From: JBFLVQ01 sp040758525
GTDB taxonomy: Bacteria > Acidobacteriota > Blastocatellia > Chloracidobacteriales > JADJPF01
Assembly (NCBI GenBank): GCA_040758525.1
Contig: JBFLVQ010000019.1
Location: 1 to 35,077 of the forward strand
Reading direction: 5' to 3'
Length of the DNA stretch: 35,077 nucleotides
The position numbers and the translations under genes were made by a program. Positions 1 through 7,538 of the stretch are shown one piece after another. The notes under the pieces were generated by a model. The model had not been told where the DNA came from. It did not search any database and saw only the letters and a list, made by a program, of their open reading frames with translations. Position 1 is the stretch's first letter, and every line of letters begins with the position of its first letter.

Positions 1-2
1 AA

Positions 3-407
3 GAATTGGTGCAAGAATTTAATATGCGCCCAGGCGGTCTTGAGATTCGAGAGATCGCAGGTGGCTGGCGGATCTCCACACGACCCTGTTACCACGAGCA
101 TGTACGTGTCTATCTTAAGACTAAACCTTCTGCTAAACTGAGCTTGGCAGCACTTGAGACACTCGCAGTTATTGCTTACAAACAGCCTGTGACGATCCCA
201 GAGATACTGGAGATACGTGGGGTAAGCTCTTCATCAGCAATCAAGACACTACTTGATCGCCGATTGATCGTACCAAAGGGGCGCAAAGACTGTGTAGGAC
301 GACCAGTGATGTATGGCACATCAAGAGAGTTTCTTATTCAGTTTGGTCTGAAGGATCTTTCTGAACTACCTAGCATAGAAGATTTCGAAGAGCTTGTTAC
401 CAATTAA
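3..407 (+). CDS. scpB: Segregation and condensation protein B, C-terminal part (5' truncated by window edge)
   Basis: ScpB is the winged-helix kleisin-associated subunit of the SMC-ScpA-ScpB condensin, which compacts and helps separate new chromosomes. The visible part reads in frame from base 3 (Glu-Leu-Val-Gln-Glu-Phe) and has the family's conserved blocks: a RPGGLEI-type segment, then ALETLAVIAYKQP, EIRGV, a helix ending in LLDRRLIV, GRPVMYGT and FGLKDLSELP near the end. The true start lies outside the window, so the TTG at 6 is most likely an internal Leu codon. rluB begins 12 bases after the stop. This scpB-rluB pairing is common in bacteria and supports both calls. Confidence 0.93.
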   Translation, partial: ELVQEFNMRPGGLEIREIAGGWRISTRPCYHEHVRVYLKTKPSAKLSLAALETLAVIAYKQPVTIPEILEIRGVSSSSAIKTLLDRRLIVPKGRKDCVGRPVMYGTSREFLIQFGLKDLSELPSIEDFEELVTN

Positions 408-419
408 TGGGAATCGTTT

Positions 420-1220
420 ATGGAAGAGCGTCTGCAAAAATTGATTGCTGCTGCCGGTATTGCTTCTCGGCGCAAAGCCGAGCAGATGATACTAAACGGC
501 GAAGTGACTGTGAATGGCCAAGTAGTTCGCGAACTGGGCAGCAAAGCAGACCCTCAACGCGATCATATCAAAGTTGCTGGTAAGCTGATAAATCCGCGAT
601 TAGAGCAGAAGAAAAAGATCTACCTACTACTCAACAAACCGAAAGGTTACCTGGCTAGTCTCTCTGATCCACAAAAGCGACCATTGGTTACCAGTTTAAT
701 ACCAGAAACATTGGGCCGCCTCTATCCTGTTGGTCGTCTTGATTTCAATACAGAAGGGCTGCTTATTCTCACCAATGATGGTGCTCTTACCAAGATCATT
801 ACTACTGCTAGGGAACATATCCCGAAAATCTATCAGGTGAAAGTTAAAGGATCGCCTCCTGTAGAGGCAATTGGACGCTTACGCAGGGGTATTGTCGTTG
901 ATGACAAACGTACTGCGCCAGCCGAGATCCGCAAACTGGAGACTAGTGAAGCAGGCAACACCTGGTTTGAAATAACACTCTATGAAGGACGCAATAATCA
1001 AATTCGTAAGATGTTTGATCTTATAGGCCACTCAGTCGTGAAGCTTCGCCGCACACGTATTGGTCACCTTACTGATCGTGGTTTGCCAGTTGGAAAGTAC
1101 CGTTACCTTACACTGGAAGAAGTGAATAAATTTTTCAAACAGAAGAAAGCTCCCGAAAATCCATCCACGAAGCCAGCCAGGCGCCCAGCAGCGAAAAAAC
1201 GTAGTGCCAAGGCCTCGTAG
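420..1220 (+). CDS. rluB: 23S rRNA pseudouridine synthase, RluB/RsuA family
   Basis: This enzyme isomerises a uridine in rRNA to pseudouridine. It has an N-terminal S4 RNA-binding domain (about residues 1-60, ending near HIKVAGKLI). The RsuA/RluB catalytic domain follows, with the signature GRLDFNTEGLLILTNDG, where the Asp is the catalytic nucleophile, and later EGRNNQIRKMF. The protein is 266 aa. Its last 25 or so residues are a Lys/Ala/Pro/Arg-rich tail, as in many RluB proteins, and probably bind RNA. The ATG at 420 follows GGGA a few bases upstream. Position next to scpB favours RluB over RsuA, but the exact target uridine cannot be read from sequence. Confidence 0.92.
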   Translation: MEERLQKLIAAAGIASRRKAEQMILNGEVTVNGQVVRELGSKADPQRDHIKVAGKLINPRLEQKKKIYLLLNKPKGYLASLSDPQKRPLVTSLIPETLGRLYPVGRLDFNTEGLLILTNDGALTKIITTAREHIPKIYQVKVKGSPPVEAIGRLRRGIVVDDKRTAPAEIRKLETSEAGNTWFEITLYEGRNNQIRKMFDLIGHSVVKLRRTRIGHLTDRGLPVGKYRYLTLEEVNKFFKQKKAPENPSTKPARRPAAKKRSAKAS

Positions 1221-1240
1221 AAAGGTACAAGTAGCCCAAA

Positions 1241-2869
1241 ATGCATCGAACTGAAGAAGGACATAGTGTGGAAGAACAGACCCATATGGGTGTGCTTGTT
1301 GCAGAGTTGAACGAGTTAGAATCACGGCTCAAACTCGGTGGCGGGCCAGACAAGATCAGCAAACAACACAAACAGGGAAAGCTCACTGCACGTGAGCGAG
1401 TGGCAAAACTATTTGATGCTAATGAATACTTTCAGGAAATAGGGCTGTTGGTAGCCTACGATGAATATGAAGGTCAAGCCCCTGCTGCTGGAGTAATCAC
1501 AGGCTTTGGACGTGTCTGTGGACGTGAGGCGGTTGTGGTTGCCAATGATGCCACTGTGAAAGCAGGTTCCTGGTGGCCAGAGACAATCAAGAAGATGCTA
1601 CGCGCGCAAGAGATAGCAATGCGTTGTCGTGTGCCAATCTTCTATTTGGTCGATTCTGCAGGAGTCAACCTACCTTATCAAGGTGGTGTCTTTCCTGGAC
1701 AGTATGGTGCAGCGCGGATCTTTTTCTACAATTCGATAATGCGGCATTATTTGAAAGTACCTCAACTGGCTGCTGTGATGGGACAATGTGTTGCTGGAGG
1801 AGCATATCTTCCTGCGCTCAGTGATGTGATTATTATGGTTGAAGGCAGCAGTTTTATGGGATTAGGCGGTCCCAATTTGGTGAAGGGTGCAACAGGCCAG
1901 ACTGTTGATAGTGAAACACTGGGGGGGGCACGTATGCACACTGAGATAAGTGGTGTTGCCCATTATCGTGTAGAGAATGACGATCGCTGTATTGAACGCT
2001 TACGTGAATTGGTGTCTGAACTTCCTGCCAAACTTACCCCCAGAGTCTCGATCGAAAACCCATTGCCATCCAAGCGTCCTGAAAAAGAGATCTATGAAAT
2101 AGTTCCTGCTGATCATCGTCTTCCTTATGATATGCGTATGGTGCTTGACTGTATTCTTGACGAAGGTCATCTAGATGAGTTTCAAGCCGACTATGCAAAA
2201 GAGATGCTTACTGGGCATGCACGTATCTGCGGTATTCCCGTAGGAATTATCACCAATCAGCGTGGGCTGATTCGTGGGCCTAAAGGTAAGCCACCCAAGT
2301 TTGGCGGTATTATCTATACTGATAGTGCTGAGAAGGTCGCTTACTTTATTGAGACCTGCAATCGACATGGCACTCCATTACTCTTCATTCAAGATGTCTC
2401 TGGCTTTATGGTGGGTGCTGAGGCAGAGCAATCAGGCATCATTCGTGCTGGTGCACGTTTTGTAGAAGCAATGGCTACTGCTAGCGTACCCAAGATCGTT
2501 CTTACCATTAATCACGCTTCTGGTGCCGGCTATTACGCAATGGCGGGACAAGGCTTCGATCCAGATTTTATCTTCACTTGGCCTACTGGACGTATGGGAG
2601 TAATGGAAGGTGATTCGGCGGTGATGGCACTCTTCAGTGCCCAACTAGATAAGCTAAAAGAGCAGGGAAAAGAGATAGATACTGAATTGAGCACAGCAAT
2701 GGATAGTGTGCGTGCTGATTACGAACATCAACTTGATGCTAAGTTCGCGGCTGCTCGTGGCTTTGTTGATGCGGTAATAAGACCTGAAGAGACTCGCGCC
2801 TGTCTAGCACTAGCATTGCGCGCCGCGCTCAATAATCCAGGTCCACACCTAGGTGCATTTGTATTGTGA
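1241..2869 (+). CDS. Acyl-CoA carboxylase, carboxyltransferase (beta) subunit
   Basis: This is the carboxyltransferase half of a biotin-dependent acyl-CoA carboxylase (propionyl/methylcrotonyl-CoA carboxylase beta family). It moves CO2 from carboxybiotin to an acyl-CoA. Family marks include GKLTARERVAKLFD near the N-terminus, a crotonase-fold first half with VDSAGVNLPYQGGVFPG and GQCVAGGAYLPA, and a second half with FIQDVSGFMVG and INHASGAGYYAMAG. The length of 542 aa is normal. Two starts are possible: ATG 1241 and GTG 1268. The GTG has a strong AGAAGGA ribosome site 6 bases upstream and is at least as likely. No biotin carboxylase or biotin carrier gene is in the window, so the substrate is undetermined. 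Confidence 0.88.
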   Translation: MHRTEEGHSVEEQTHMGVLVAELNELESRLKLGGGPDKISKQHKQGKLTARERVAKLFDANEYFQEIGLLVAYDEYEGQAPAAGVITGFGRVCGREAVVVANDATVKAGSWWPETIKKMLRAQEIAMRCRVPIFYLVDSAGVNLPYQGGVFPGQYGAARIFFYNSIMRHYLKVPQLAAVMGQCVAGGAYLPALSDVIIMVEGSSFMGLGGPNLVKGATGQTVDSETLGGARMHTEISGVAHYRVENDDRCIERLRELVSELPAKLTPRVSIENPLPSKRPEKEIYEIVPADHRLPYDMRMVLDCILDEGHLDEFQADYAKEMLTGHARICGIPVGIITNQRGLIRGPKGKPPKFGGIIYTDSAEKVAYFIETCNRHGTPLLFIQDVSGFMVGAEAEQSGIIRAGARFVEAMATASVPKIVLTINHASGAGYYAMAGQGFDPDFIFTWPTGRMGVMEGDSAVMALFSAQLDKLKEQGKEIDTELSTAMDSVRADYEHQLDAKFAAARGFVDAVIRPEETRACLALALRAALNNPGPHLGAFVL

Positions 2870-2876
2870 TAAAGGT

Positions 2877-3893
2877 TTATTGAACTGCGCCACAATTTAA
2901 ACAGAAGACATCACCAGGATGGATCGCCTGACCGCATTGTTCGCAGTTGAGATCTGTTGGTAGCTGAATCATCTCTTCATCAACGGCTGCGCCACATTCA
3001 ACACAAAAGACATCGCCAGTTTCTACTCGTGCCCCACATTCGCGGCAGTAACTTGTATTTAATTGCTGAGTTATTTGGAGCAGATCGTCTGAATCTTCAG
3101 GCTGGTCGTAAGTAGGATCAAATTTGAAATGATCATCTACAATGGGTTGTTCTAGGAGATTTTCTGCTAATTCAAGCTGAGAGCCTGTGATACCAGCGGC
3201 AGCAGCAAGTTTTTTAGCTTCCATTAAGTTTTGCTCACTTGCCTGCGTACGCTTTTTCGAAGCTTCTAGTCCAGGAATTTCAACCTCATTGGCTTCTGCA
3301 TGTATTTCCAATGGTGCCGGTAACTCTTCTATAGGTCGCTCTTCAATAACAGTAGGGGCTTCTATTTTGATCTCAAACATGTAGGCTGAATGATCATCTT
3401 CAGATGGTGCTTTGTCTTCTTCACTGACAGGAGTAATTTCCAATTCAGATACAGATTCTTCTAGCATAGCAGCAGAGTTGCCACGATTGATCTCAGAGAA
3501 GGGTTGAGCATACTCGATAGGGGTAACACCAGCCCAAATAAAATTAAGAATAACAATTAAGCTCTCTGGATCAATCGATTTTGGTACACAGCGGGTAGCG
3601 CCCACACGACGCGCTTCGCTAAGATCAAAAGGCTCATTTTCACTAAAGGTAAGAATAACTGGAGTCTCACTCAGTTCTGTCTGAGTTTTAATATAATCGC
3701 ATACTTCATAACCGGTCTTGCCTGGCATTATTACATCAAGCATTACCATATGAGGGCGAAATTCATGTATCTTTGCGATCGCAAGATCGCCGTTGCCAAC
3801 TGTGACAACATCATAACCTTGGCCTTGCAGCAACTGTTGCCACTCTTTACGCATGGTTACGTTGTCATCAGCAATTAATATTTTGCGCTGCAT
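2877..3893 (-). CDS. Response regulator receiver protein with C-terminal double zinc ribbon
   Basis: Residues 1-120 form a CheY-like receiver domain. It has acidic pair D9-D10, phosphoacceptor D53 in MLDVIMPG, T82 in the VILTFSE strand and K105 in VPKSI, so all switch residues are present. A long acidic Glu-rich linker (about 130-280) follows. The C-terminus has two zinc ribbons, with Cys pairs at 283/286 and 297/300, then 317/320 and 331/334. There is no DNA-binding output domain; the ribbons may bind a protein or nucleic acid partner. No histidine kinase is nearby. It converges with the carboxyltransferase gene, with a gap of only 7 bases. The output is unknown. Confidence 0.85.
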   Translation of the reverse strand: MQRKILIADDNVTMRKEWQQLLQGQGYDVVTVGNGDLAIAKIHEFRPHMVMLDVIMPGKTGYEVCDYIKTQTELSETPVILTFSENEPFDLSEARRVGATRCVPKSIDPESLIVILNFIWAGVTPIEYAQPFSEINRGNSAAMLEESVSELEITPVSEEDKAPSEDDHSAYMFEIKIEAPTVIEERPIEELPAPLEIHAEANEVEIPGLEASKKRTQASEQNLMEAKKLAAAAGITGSQLELAENLLEQPIVDDHFKFDPTYDQPEDSDDLLQITQQLNTSYCRECGARVETGDVFCVECGAAVDEEMIQLPTDLNCEQCGQAIHPGDVFCLNCGAVQ

Positions 3894-4085
3894 AGAGAGG
3901 GAATAATCAGCTCCTTATCATTAATGTTACGGCAGCGAGCCAGATGGTACTTATCGTCATTAATGAGCCACGACCGGTGAGGAGCGCGGTTGTTCTCGCT
4001 TGCGAGTGGTTCAATTATACGCTATTTTTCTGCAAAAGCCGAGTGTGGAAAATCTTATATCTATTACACCCTTTCTTAGGTCTAT

Positions 4086-4619
4086 ATGTTGATAGCTAAA
4101 TCCCCGATCAACAGCGCTACGATTGCCAAACATCAGGCCGTGATCGGCCTAGGCTCGAATCTGGGTGATCGGGCTGCTTATCTCTTACGTGCCATCACAG
4201 CTCTTATCGCGGCAGGCATAAGGCTAGTGAATCTATCTAGTATTTATGAGACCGAACCAGTCGATTACTTAGATCAGCCTTCTTTCTTAAATATGATCGC
4301 GATCGCAGCAGATCCACTGCCAGATCCGCAAGATCTACTCTCGATCTGCTTAAAGATCGAGGCTGATCTAGGTCGAGATCGGGAGATCACCAAAGGTCCA
4401 CGTGTGATCGATCTGGATCTACTGATCTATGACGATCTGATCAGCGAAGATCGATCTGATCTGATCTTGCCACATCCCCGATTACACAACCGGCGTTTTG
4501 TGCTTATGCCACTAGCTGAACTGCTCCCGCATGCTCTACATCCAAAATTGAAGATCAGTTATACACAACTGCTCAGCGAATTGCGTCTACCAGGCAAAGT
4601 CTTCCGCTATCGGTCCTGA
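4086..4619 (+). CDS. folK: 2-amino-4-hydroxy-6-hydroxymethyldihydropteridine pyrophosphokinase (HPPK)
   Basis: FolK transfers pyrophosphate from ATP to 6-hydroxymethyl-dihydropterin in folate synthesis. The protein is full length (177 aa). It shows GLGSNLGDR, ETEPVDYLDQPSFLNM, the signature GPRVIDLDLLIYDD with its two Mg-binding Asp residues, and LPHPRLHNRRFVLMPLAEL. The ATG at 4086 is preceded by TTAGG with suitable spacing. It stands alone, with no folP or folB beside it, upstream of panB; folK and pan genes are neighbours in many bacteria. Its DNA is odd: about 26 GATC tetramers in 534 bases, and 14 of 16 Ile codons are ATC, unlike the genes around it (see findings). Confidence 0.95.
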   Translation: MLIAKSPINSATIAKHQAVIGLGSNLGDRAAYLLRAITALIAAGIRLVNLSSIYETEPVDYLDQPSFLNMIAIAADPLPDPQDLLSICLKIEADLGRDREITKGPRVIDLDLLIYDDLISEDRSDLILPHPRLHNRRFVLMPLAELLPHALHPKLKISYTQLLSELRLPGKVFRYRS

Positions 4620-4625
4620 TCAAGC

Positions 4626-4654
4626 TTTCCATACTAATACAAGTTCTTTATAAT
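4626..4654 (+). promoter_or_regulatory. Sigma-70-type promoter of the panBCD operon
   Basis: The -35 element TTTCCA (4626-4631, 4 of 6 matches to consensus) and a perfect -10 TATAAT (4649-4654) are separated by 17 bases. A transcript would start near 4661. This leaves a short leader before panB with an AAGGA ribosome site 6 bases ahead of the ATG at 4698. Seen in sequence; activity is inferred. Confidence 0.65.
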
Positions 4655-4697
4655 AAACTAAGCATCGCGAGGATCTCTCGAATCCTAAGGAATTTTT

Positions 4698-5555
4698 ATG
4701 AGCCATTTCGGTAGTGAAACTACAGATAAGGTAACTACGCAAAAAATCCGTGATCGCAAAAATAAGGGAAAAATTACTGCGCTGACGGCTTATGATTACC
4801 CATCGGCACGGCTAGTTGATGAGGCTGGAATCGACATAATTTTGGTGGGTGATTCGCTCAGTAACGTTGTACTGGGTTATGAGAATACACTCTCCGTAAC
4901 GCTCGATGAGATGCTAATGTTGGCGCGAGCGGTGCGGCGTGGTTGCAAGCGTGCTCTGGTAGTGGGGGATATGCCCTTCGGTTCTTACCATATCAGTGAG
5001 GAGTGCACATTAGCCGCCGCGGTGCGCTTTATTAAAGAAGGAGGAATGGAGGCGGTAAAGATAGAAGGTGGCCGTAGCCGTGTACAAGTAGTAGAAGCAC
5101 TGGTTGAGAATGAGATTCCTGTGATGGGTCATATAGGACTTATGCCGCAATCCTTGCATAAGATGGGTGGCTATAAAGTGCAAGGTAAGACTATCGACTC
5201 GGCACAACGCTTGATCGATGATGCAATTGCGCTTGAACGTGCCGGCGTCTTCTCAATTGTTTTGGAGGGAATTCCTGTTGAGATTGCCCGTATCATTACA
5301 GAGCGTGTTAATGTGCCTACGATCGGGATTGGTGCGGGCCATTACTGTGATGGGCAGATCCTTGTCTACTCGGATCTGGTAGGGCTTACTTTTGGCCATC
5401 AAGCTAAATTTGTACGTAAATATGTAGATCTGAAAAAAGTCATTAGCGAAGCGCTTACTAATTATGCTAATGACGTGCGTGATGGTTGTTTCCCTTCCGA
5501 AACGGAGGCTTATCATATGCCTGTTGAGGTCGCAGCGAAACTGCGGCGGTCGTAA
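4698..5555 (+). CDS. panB: 3-methyl-2-oxobutanoate hydroxymethyltransferase
   Basis: PanB makes ketopantoate from alpha-ketoisovalerate and methylene-tetrahydrofolate, the first committed step to pantothenate and CoA. The 285 aa product has KITALTAYDYPSARLVDEAG, ILVGDSLSNVVLGY (Mg-binding Asp), VVGDMPFGSY, EGGMEAVKIEGG, VMGHIGLMPQS and the catalytic-region IGIGAGHYCDGQILVYSDL, in the family order. panC begins 8 bases after the stop, so the two are co-transcribed. The leader carries AAGGA upstream of the ATG. The substrate ketoisovalerate is also the product side of branched-chain metabolism served by ilvE at 21151-22101, though that gene is not linked. Confidence 0.96.
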   Translation: MSHFGSETTDKVTTQKIRDRKNKGKITALTAYDYPSARLVDEAGIDIILVGDSLSNVVLGYENTLSVTLDEMLMLARAVRRGCKRALVVGDMPFGSYHISEECTLAAAVRFIKEGGMEAVKIEGGRSRVQVVEALVENEIPVMGHIGLMPQSLHKMGGYKVQGKTIDSAQRLIDDAIALERAGVFSIVLEGIPVEIARIITERVNVPTIGIGAGHYCDGQILVYSDLVGLTFGHQAKFVRKYVDLKKVISEALTNYANDVRDGCFPSETEAYHMPVEVAAKLRRS

Positions 5556-5562
5556 GGTCACT

Positions 5563-6432
5563 ATGGAAATTATCAATCGTATTCCGCGAATGCGTTCAGT
5601 GGCGCGCAAATTACGCCGTGATGGTCGCAAGGTTGGTTTTGTCCCTACTATGGGGGCATTGCATGAGGGTCATTTAAGTCTAGTTCGGCGTGCGCGCGCC
5701 ATGTCTGATATCGTAGTTGTTTCAATCTTTGTTAATCCTATACAGTTTGGCCGGGGAGAGGATTTCGATTCCTATCCCCGCGATCTTGCTCGCGACGCTG
5801 AGATGGTTGCTACACGTGGAGTTGATTATCTCTTTGCCCCCAATATTGATGAGGTCTATCCTGAGGACTTCACCACTTTTGTCGTTGTTGAAGAGCTAAG
5901 CGAAAAACTCTGTGGCGTTACGCGGCCTGGCCATTTTCGTGGTGTCACCACTGTGGTGATGAAACTGCTCAATATTATTCAGCCCGATTTTGCTTTCTTT
6001 GGACAGAAAGATGCCCAACAGATCATTATCATCAAGCGTATGGTGGCCGATCTTTGTCTTGATACTGAGATTGCCGTCTGTCCAATACTACGCGAACCAG
6101 ACGGTCTAGCAATGTCTTCTCGTAACAACTACCTCAATAGTGATGAGCGTAAGGCTGCAGTAGTATTGCACCGAGCGCTGACAGAAGCACGTGCACTTTA
6201 TGAAGCAGGCGAGCGGGATGCAACTACGATATTGGGTACAATACGTCAGTTGATCGATGGTGAACCGCTAGCGCGTATCGACTATGCTGCCATTGTTGAT
6301 ACTGAGCGGCTGGATCCAATTGCTATGATTGACGAGACACAGCCAGCATTAATTGCACTTGCTGCCTATGTTGGCCGTACCCGATTAATCGACAATATCG
6401 TGCTTAATTCAAGTATTCCAGAGGAGGATTAA
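5563..6432 (+). CDS. panC: Pantothenate synthetase (pantoate--beta-alanine ligase)
   Basis: PanC joins pantoate and beta-alanine using ATP through a pantoyl-adenylate. The start is ATG 5563: the protein MEIINRIPRM leads directly into the conserved GFVPTMGALHEGHLSL (the HxGH nucleotide-binding motif), and a TAAGG sequence lies just upstream. The reading frame is open further upstream, inside panB, but that extension is not family-like. Other marks are FVNPIQFGRGEDFDSYPRD, FGQKDAQQ and REPDGLAMSSRN, which correspond to the pantoate and ATP sites. Length is 289 aa, normal. All visible active-site motifs are intact, so this enzyme should still need beta-alanine, which the adjacent PanD homologue seems unable to make. 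Confidence 0.96.
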   Translation: MEIINRIPRMRSVARKLRRDGRKVGFVPTMGALHEGHLSLVRRARAMSDIVVVSIFVNPIQFGRGEDFDSYPRDLARDAEMVATRGVDYLFAPNIDEVYPEDFTTFVVVEELSEKLCGVTRPGHFRGVTTVVMKLLNIIQPDFAFFGQKDAQQIIIIKRMVADLCLDTEIAVCPILREPDGLAMSSRNNYLNSDERKAAVVLHRALTEARALYEAGERDATTILGTIRQLIDGEPLARIDYAAIVDTERLDPIAMIDETQPALIALAAYVGRTRLIDNIVLNSSIPEED

Positions 6433-6438
6433 AGATAG

Positions 6439-6789
6439 ATGCAGCGTCTACTGTTAAAGTCGCTGCTTATCAATGCGCAGGTTACTGCGCTAGATGAACA
6501 TAGAGTGGCAGGCGTGGCCATTGATTCTCATCTGCTTGATAGTGCCGATATTGTTGAATATGAGCAGTTAGAACTTGTTAATATACAGACAGGGGCAAGA
6601 CTGACCAGCTTTGCTTTACGTGCCGAACGTAATAGCGGCCAAGTTATGCTGGGTAGTGCTTATGCCTCTTTTGCTACCCTAACAGATCAAATAACCATTG
6701 CTAGTTATCTGATTGTTTCAAATTCAGAAGCATCACATTATTGGCCACGCCTGCTCAAACTAGATAATCGTAACCGAGTTGTGGAATAG
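6439..6789 (+). CDS. panD: Aspartate 1-decarboxylase (PanD) homologue lacking the pyruvoyl-forming serine
   Basis: It is third in the panBC operon, with GAGGAGGA overlapping the panC end and serving as ribosome site 10 bases before the ATG. The 116 aa product aligns without gaps to the PanD family (from memory of the E. coli sequence): CAID is VAID at 26-29, AAERGS is RAERNS, and IIASF is TIASY. PanD normally cleaves itself between Gly24 and Ser25 and turns Ser25 into the pyruvoyl cofactor. Here these positions are Ala24-Gly25. Lys9 is Leu, Tyr58 is Phe and Asn72 is Gly; Arg54 is kept. By known mechanism it should not self-process or decarboxylate aspartate. It may be a structural or regulatory double-psi barrel protein, or a repurposed enzyme. 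The family call is solid; the function is not. Confidence 0.85.
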   Translation: MQRLLLKSLLINAQVTALDEHRVAGVAIDSHLLDSADIVEYEQLELVNIQTGARLTSFALRAERNSGQVMLGSAYASFATLTDQITIASYLIVSNSEASHYWPRLLKLDNRNRVVE

Positions 6790-6808
6790 TAGTTTTAAAC
6801 TAAGGTTT

Positions 6809-7270
6809 TCAATAACGAGGCATACGCAATTTGGGATCGCGTTTGAGATCCGCAATATAGTTTAGGAAAGCTTTCCTATCTTCTGGTGAGATATTGACGA
6901 TCTTAATTCCTAGTAAATAGCTGAAGGGAAGTTGAGAGGTTTGTAGTTTCTGGTAGCGACGTGTCTGTCCTACCAAGGAGATCTTCTGTTTAGGCAGATC
7001 TAGTTCTATCTCCAGATGTGTATCGGTGATCATATCGTTACTGATATAGGCATGTAGGCCGTCAGCAGCAATCAATTCAGAGAGAATACTGATACCAGTC
7101 TCACTGACATCGTAAGTCTGACCACTAAGACTACGGGAGGATTTTTTGGTTCGACCAGCACTAACTATGCGGAACTCTAGCGGTAGAGATGTCTGATAGC
7201 GAGGACTAATGCCCCACTCCAGCACTAGCCGACTGAATGTTGTGCGTAATTTTTCACTCAACCTACTCAA
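6809..7270 (-). CDS. PilZ domain protein
   Basis: PilZ domains bind cyclic di-GMP, or act as protein-protein modules, in motility and secretion. The start is not ATG: TTG 7270 has a GAGGG ribosome site 8 bases upstream and is preferred over TTG 7285. Numbered from 7270 (153 aa), the protein has DVSETG at 54-59, matching the family D/N-x-S-x-x-G motif, and a C-terminal GIKIVNISPEDRKAFLNYI that is typical for PilZ. The RxxxR motif ahead of it is incomplete: Arg24 is present but the position four residues earlier is Gly. Binding of c-di-GMP is therefore doubtful. It converges with panD. A link to the type IV pilus gene pilT at 18572 is only an inference. Confidence 0.78.
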   Translation of the reverse strand: MSRLSEKLRTTFSRLVLEWGISPRYQTSLPLEFRIVSAGRTKKSSRSLSGQTYDVSETGISILSELIAADGLHAYISNDMITDTHLEIELDLPKQKISLVGQTRRYQKLQTSQLPFSYLLGIKIVNISPEDRKAFLNYIADLKRDPKLRMPRY

Positions 7271-7285
7271 ATTATTAACCCTCAA

Positions 7286-7538
7286 TTATTAGGCTAAAGT
7301 GAGGAAATAGGTGCGTACCATTCTAGGGCTGGAGTTTAACGGTTGATGGCTTACGCTAACCTATTGAAAGCACTGGATTAATAGCTGAGAGCCGGTATTG
7401 AAAATTTTCCTTCAGCCCATTTATTAATTAATTAGAGAAAATACCACACTTATTCTACTTTATTAATTGCTTTCAGCAAAAGAAAAATTTTCCTGAAAGA
7501 GGTTGAATAGCATACTTTTCACGGATCAGAGCGGATAA
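7286..7538. other. AT-rich intergenic region with inverted repeat, between parB and the PilZ gene
   Basis: This is the longest gap in the window. It holds runs such as TTATTAATTAATTA near 7421 and a 7-bp inverted repeat CTTTCAG/CTGAAAG (7470-7476 and 7493-7499) around GAAAAATTTTC. A similar GAAAATTTTCCTTCAG lies at 7400-7415. There is no convincing T-run for a parB terminator and no good DnaA box. It could hold the PilZ promoter or a parB transcript end. Confidence 0.4.

Noticed and set aside
4040..4055. TGTGGAAAA upstream of folK as a DnaA box
   Set aside because: It is an isolated copy with no AT-rich cluster or partner boxes; noted only as the same 9-mer as in the mnmE/mnmG gap.
3773..4306. 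Two GCGATCGC octamers (3775-3782 and 4299-4306) resembling cyanobacterial HIP1
   Set aside because: I noticed only these two. The gene content is not cyanobacterial, and the local GATC excess explains the second.
4086..4619. folK as a recently transferred gene because of its odd codon use
   Set aside because: Its GC content is not clearly different, its position before panB is usual, and GATC-linked codon choice is a simpler description. Composition alone is not enough.
5464..5562. N-terminal extension of PanC
   Set aside because: The extension lies inside panB in another frame. The ATG at 5563 has a ribosome site and the family's normal N-terminus.
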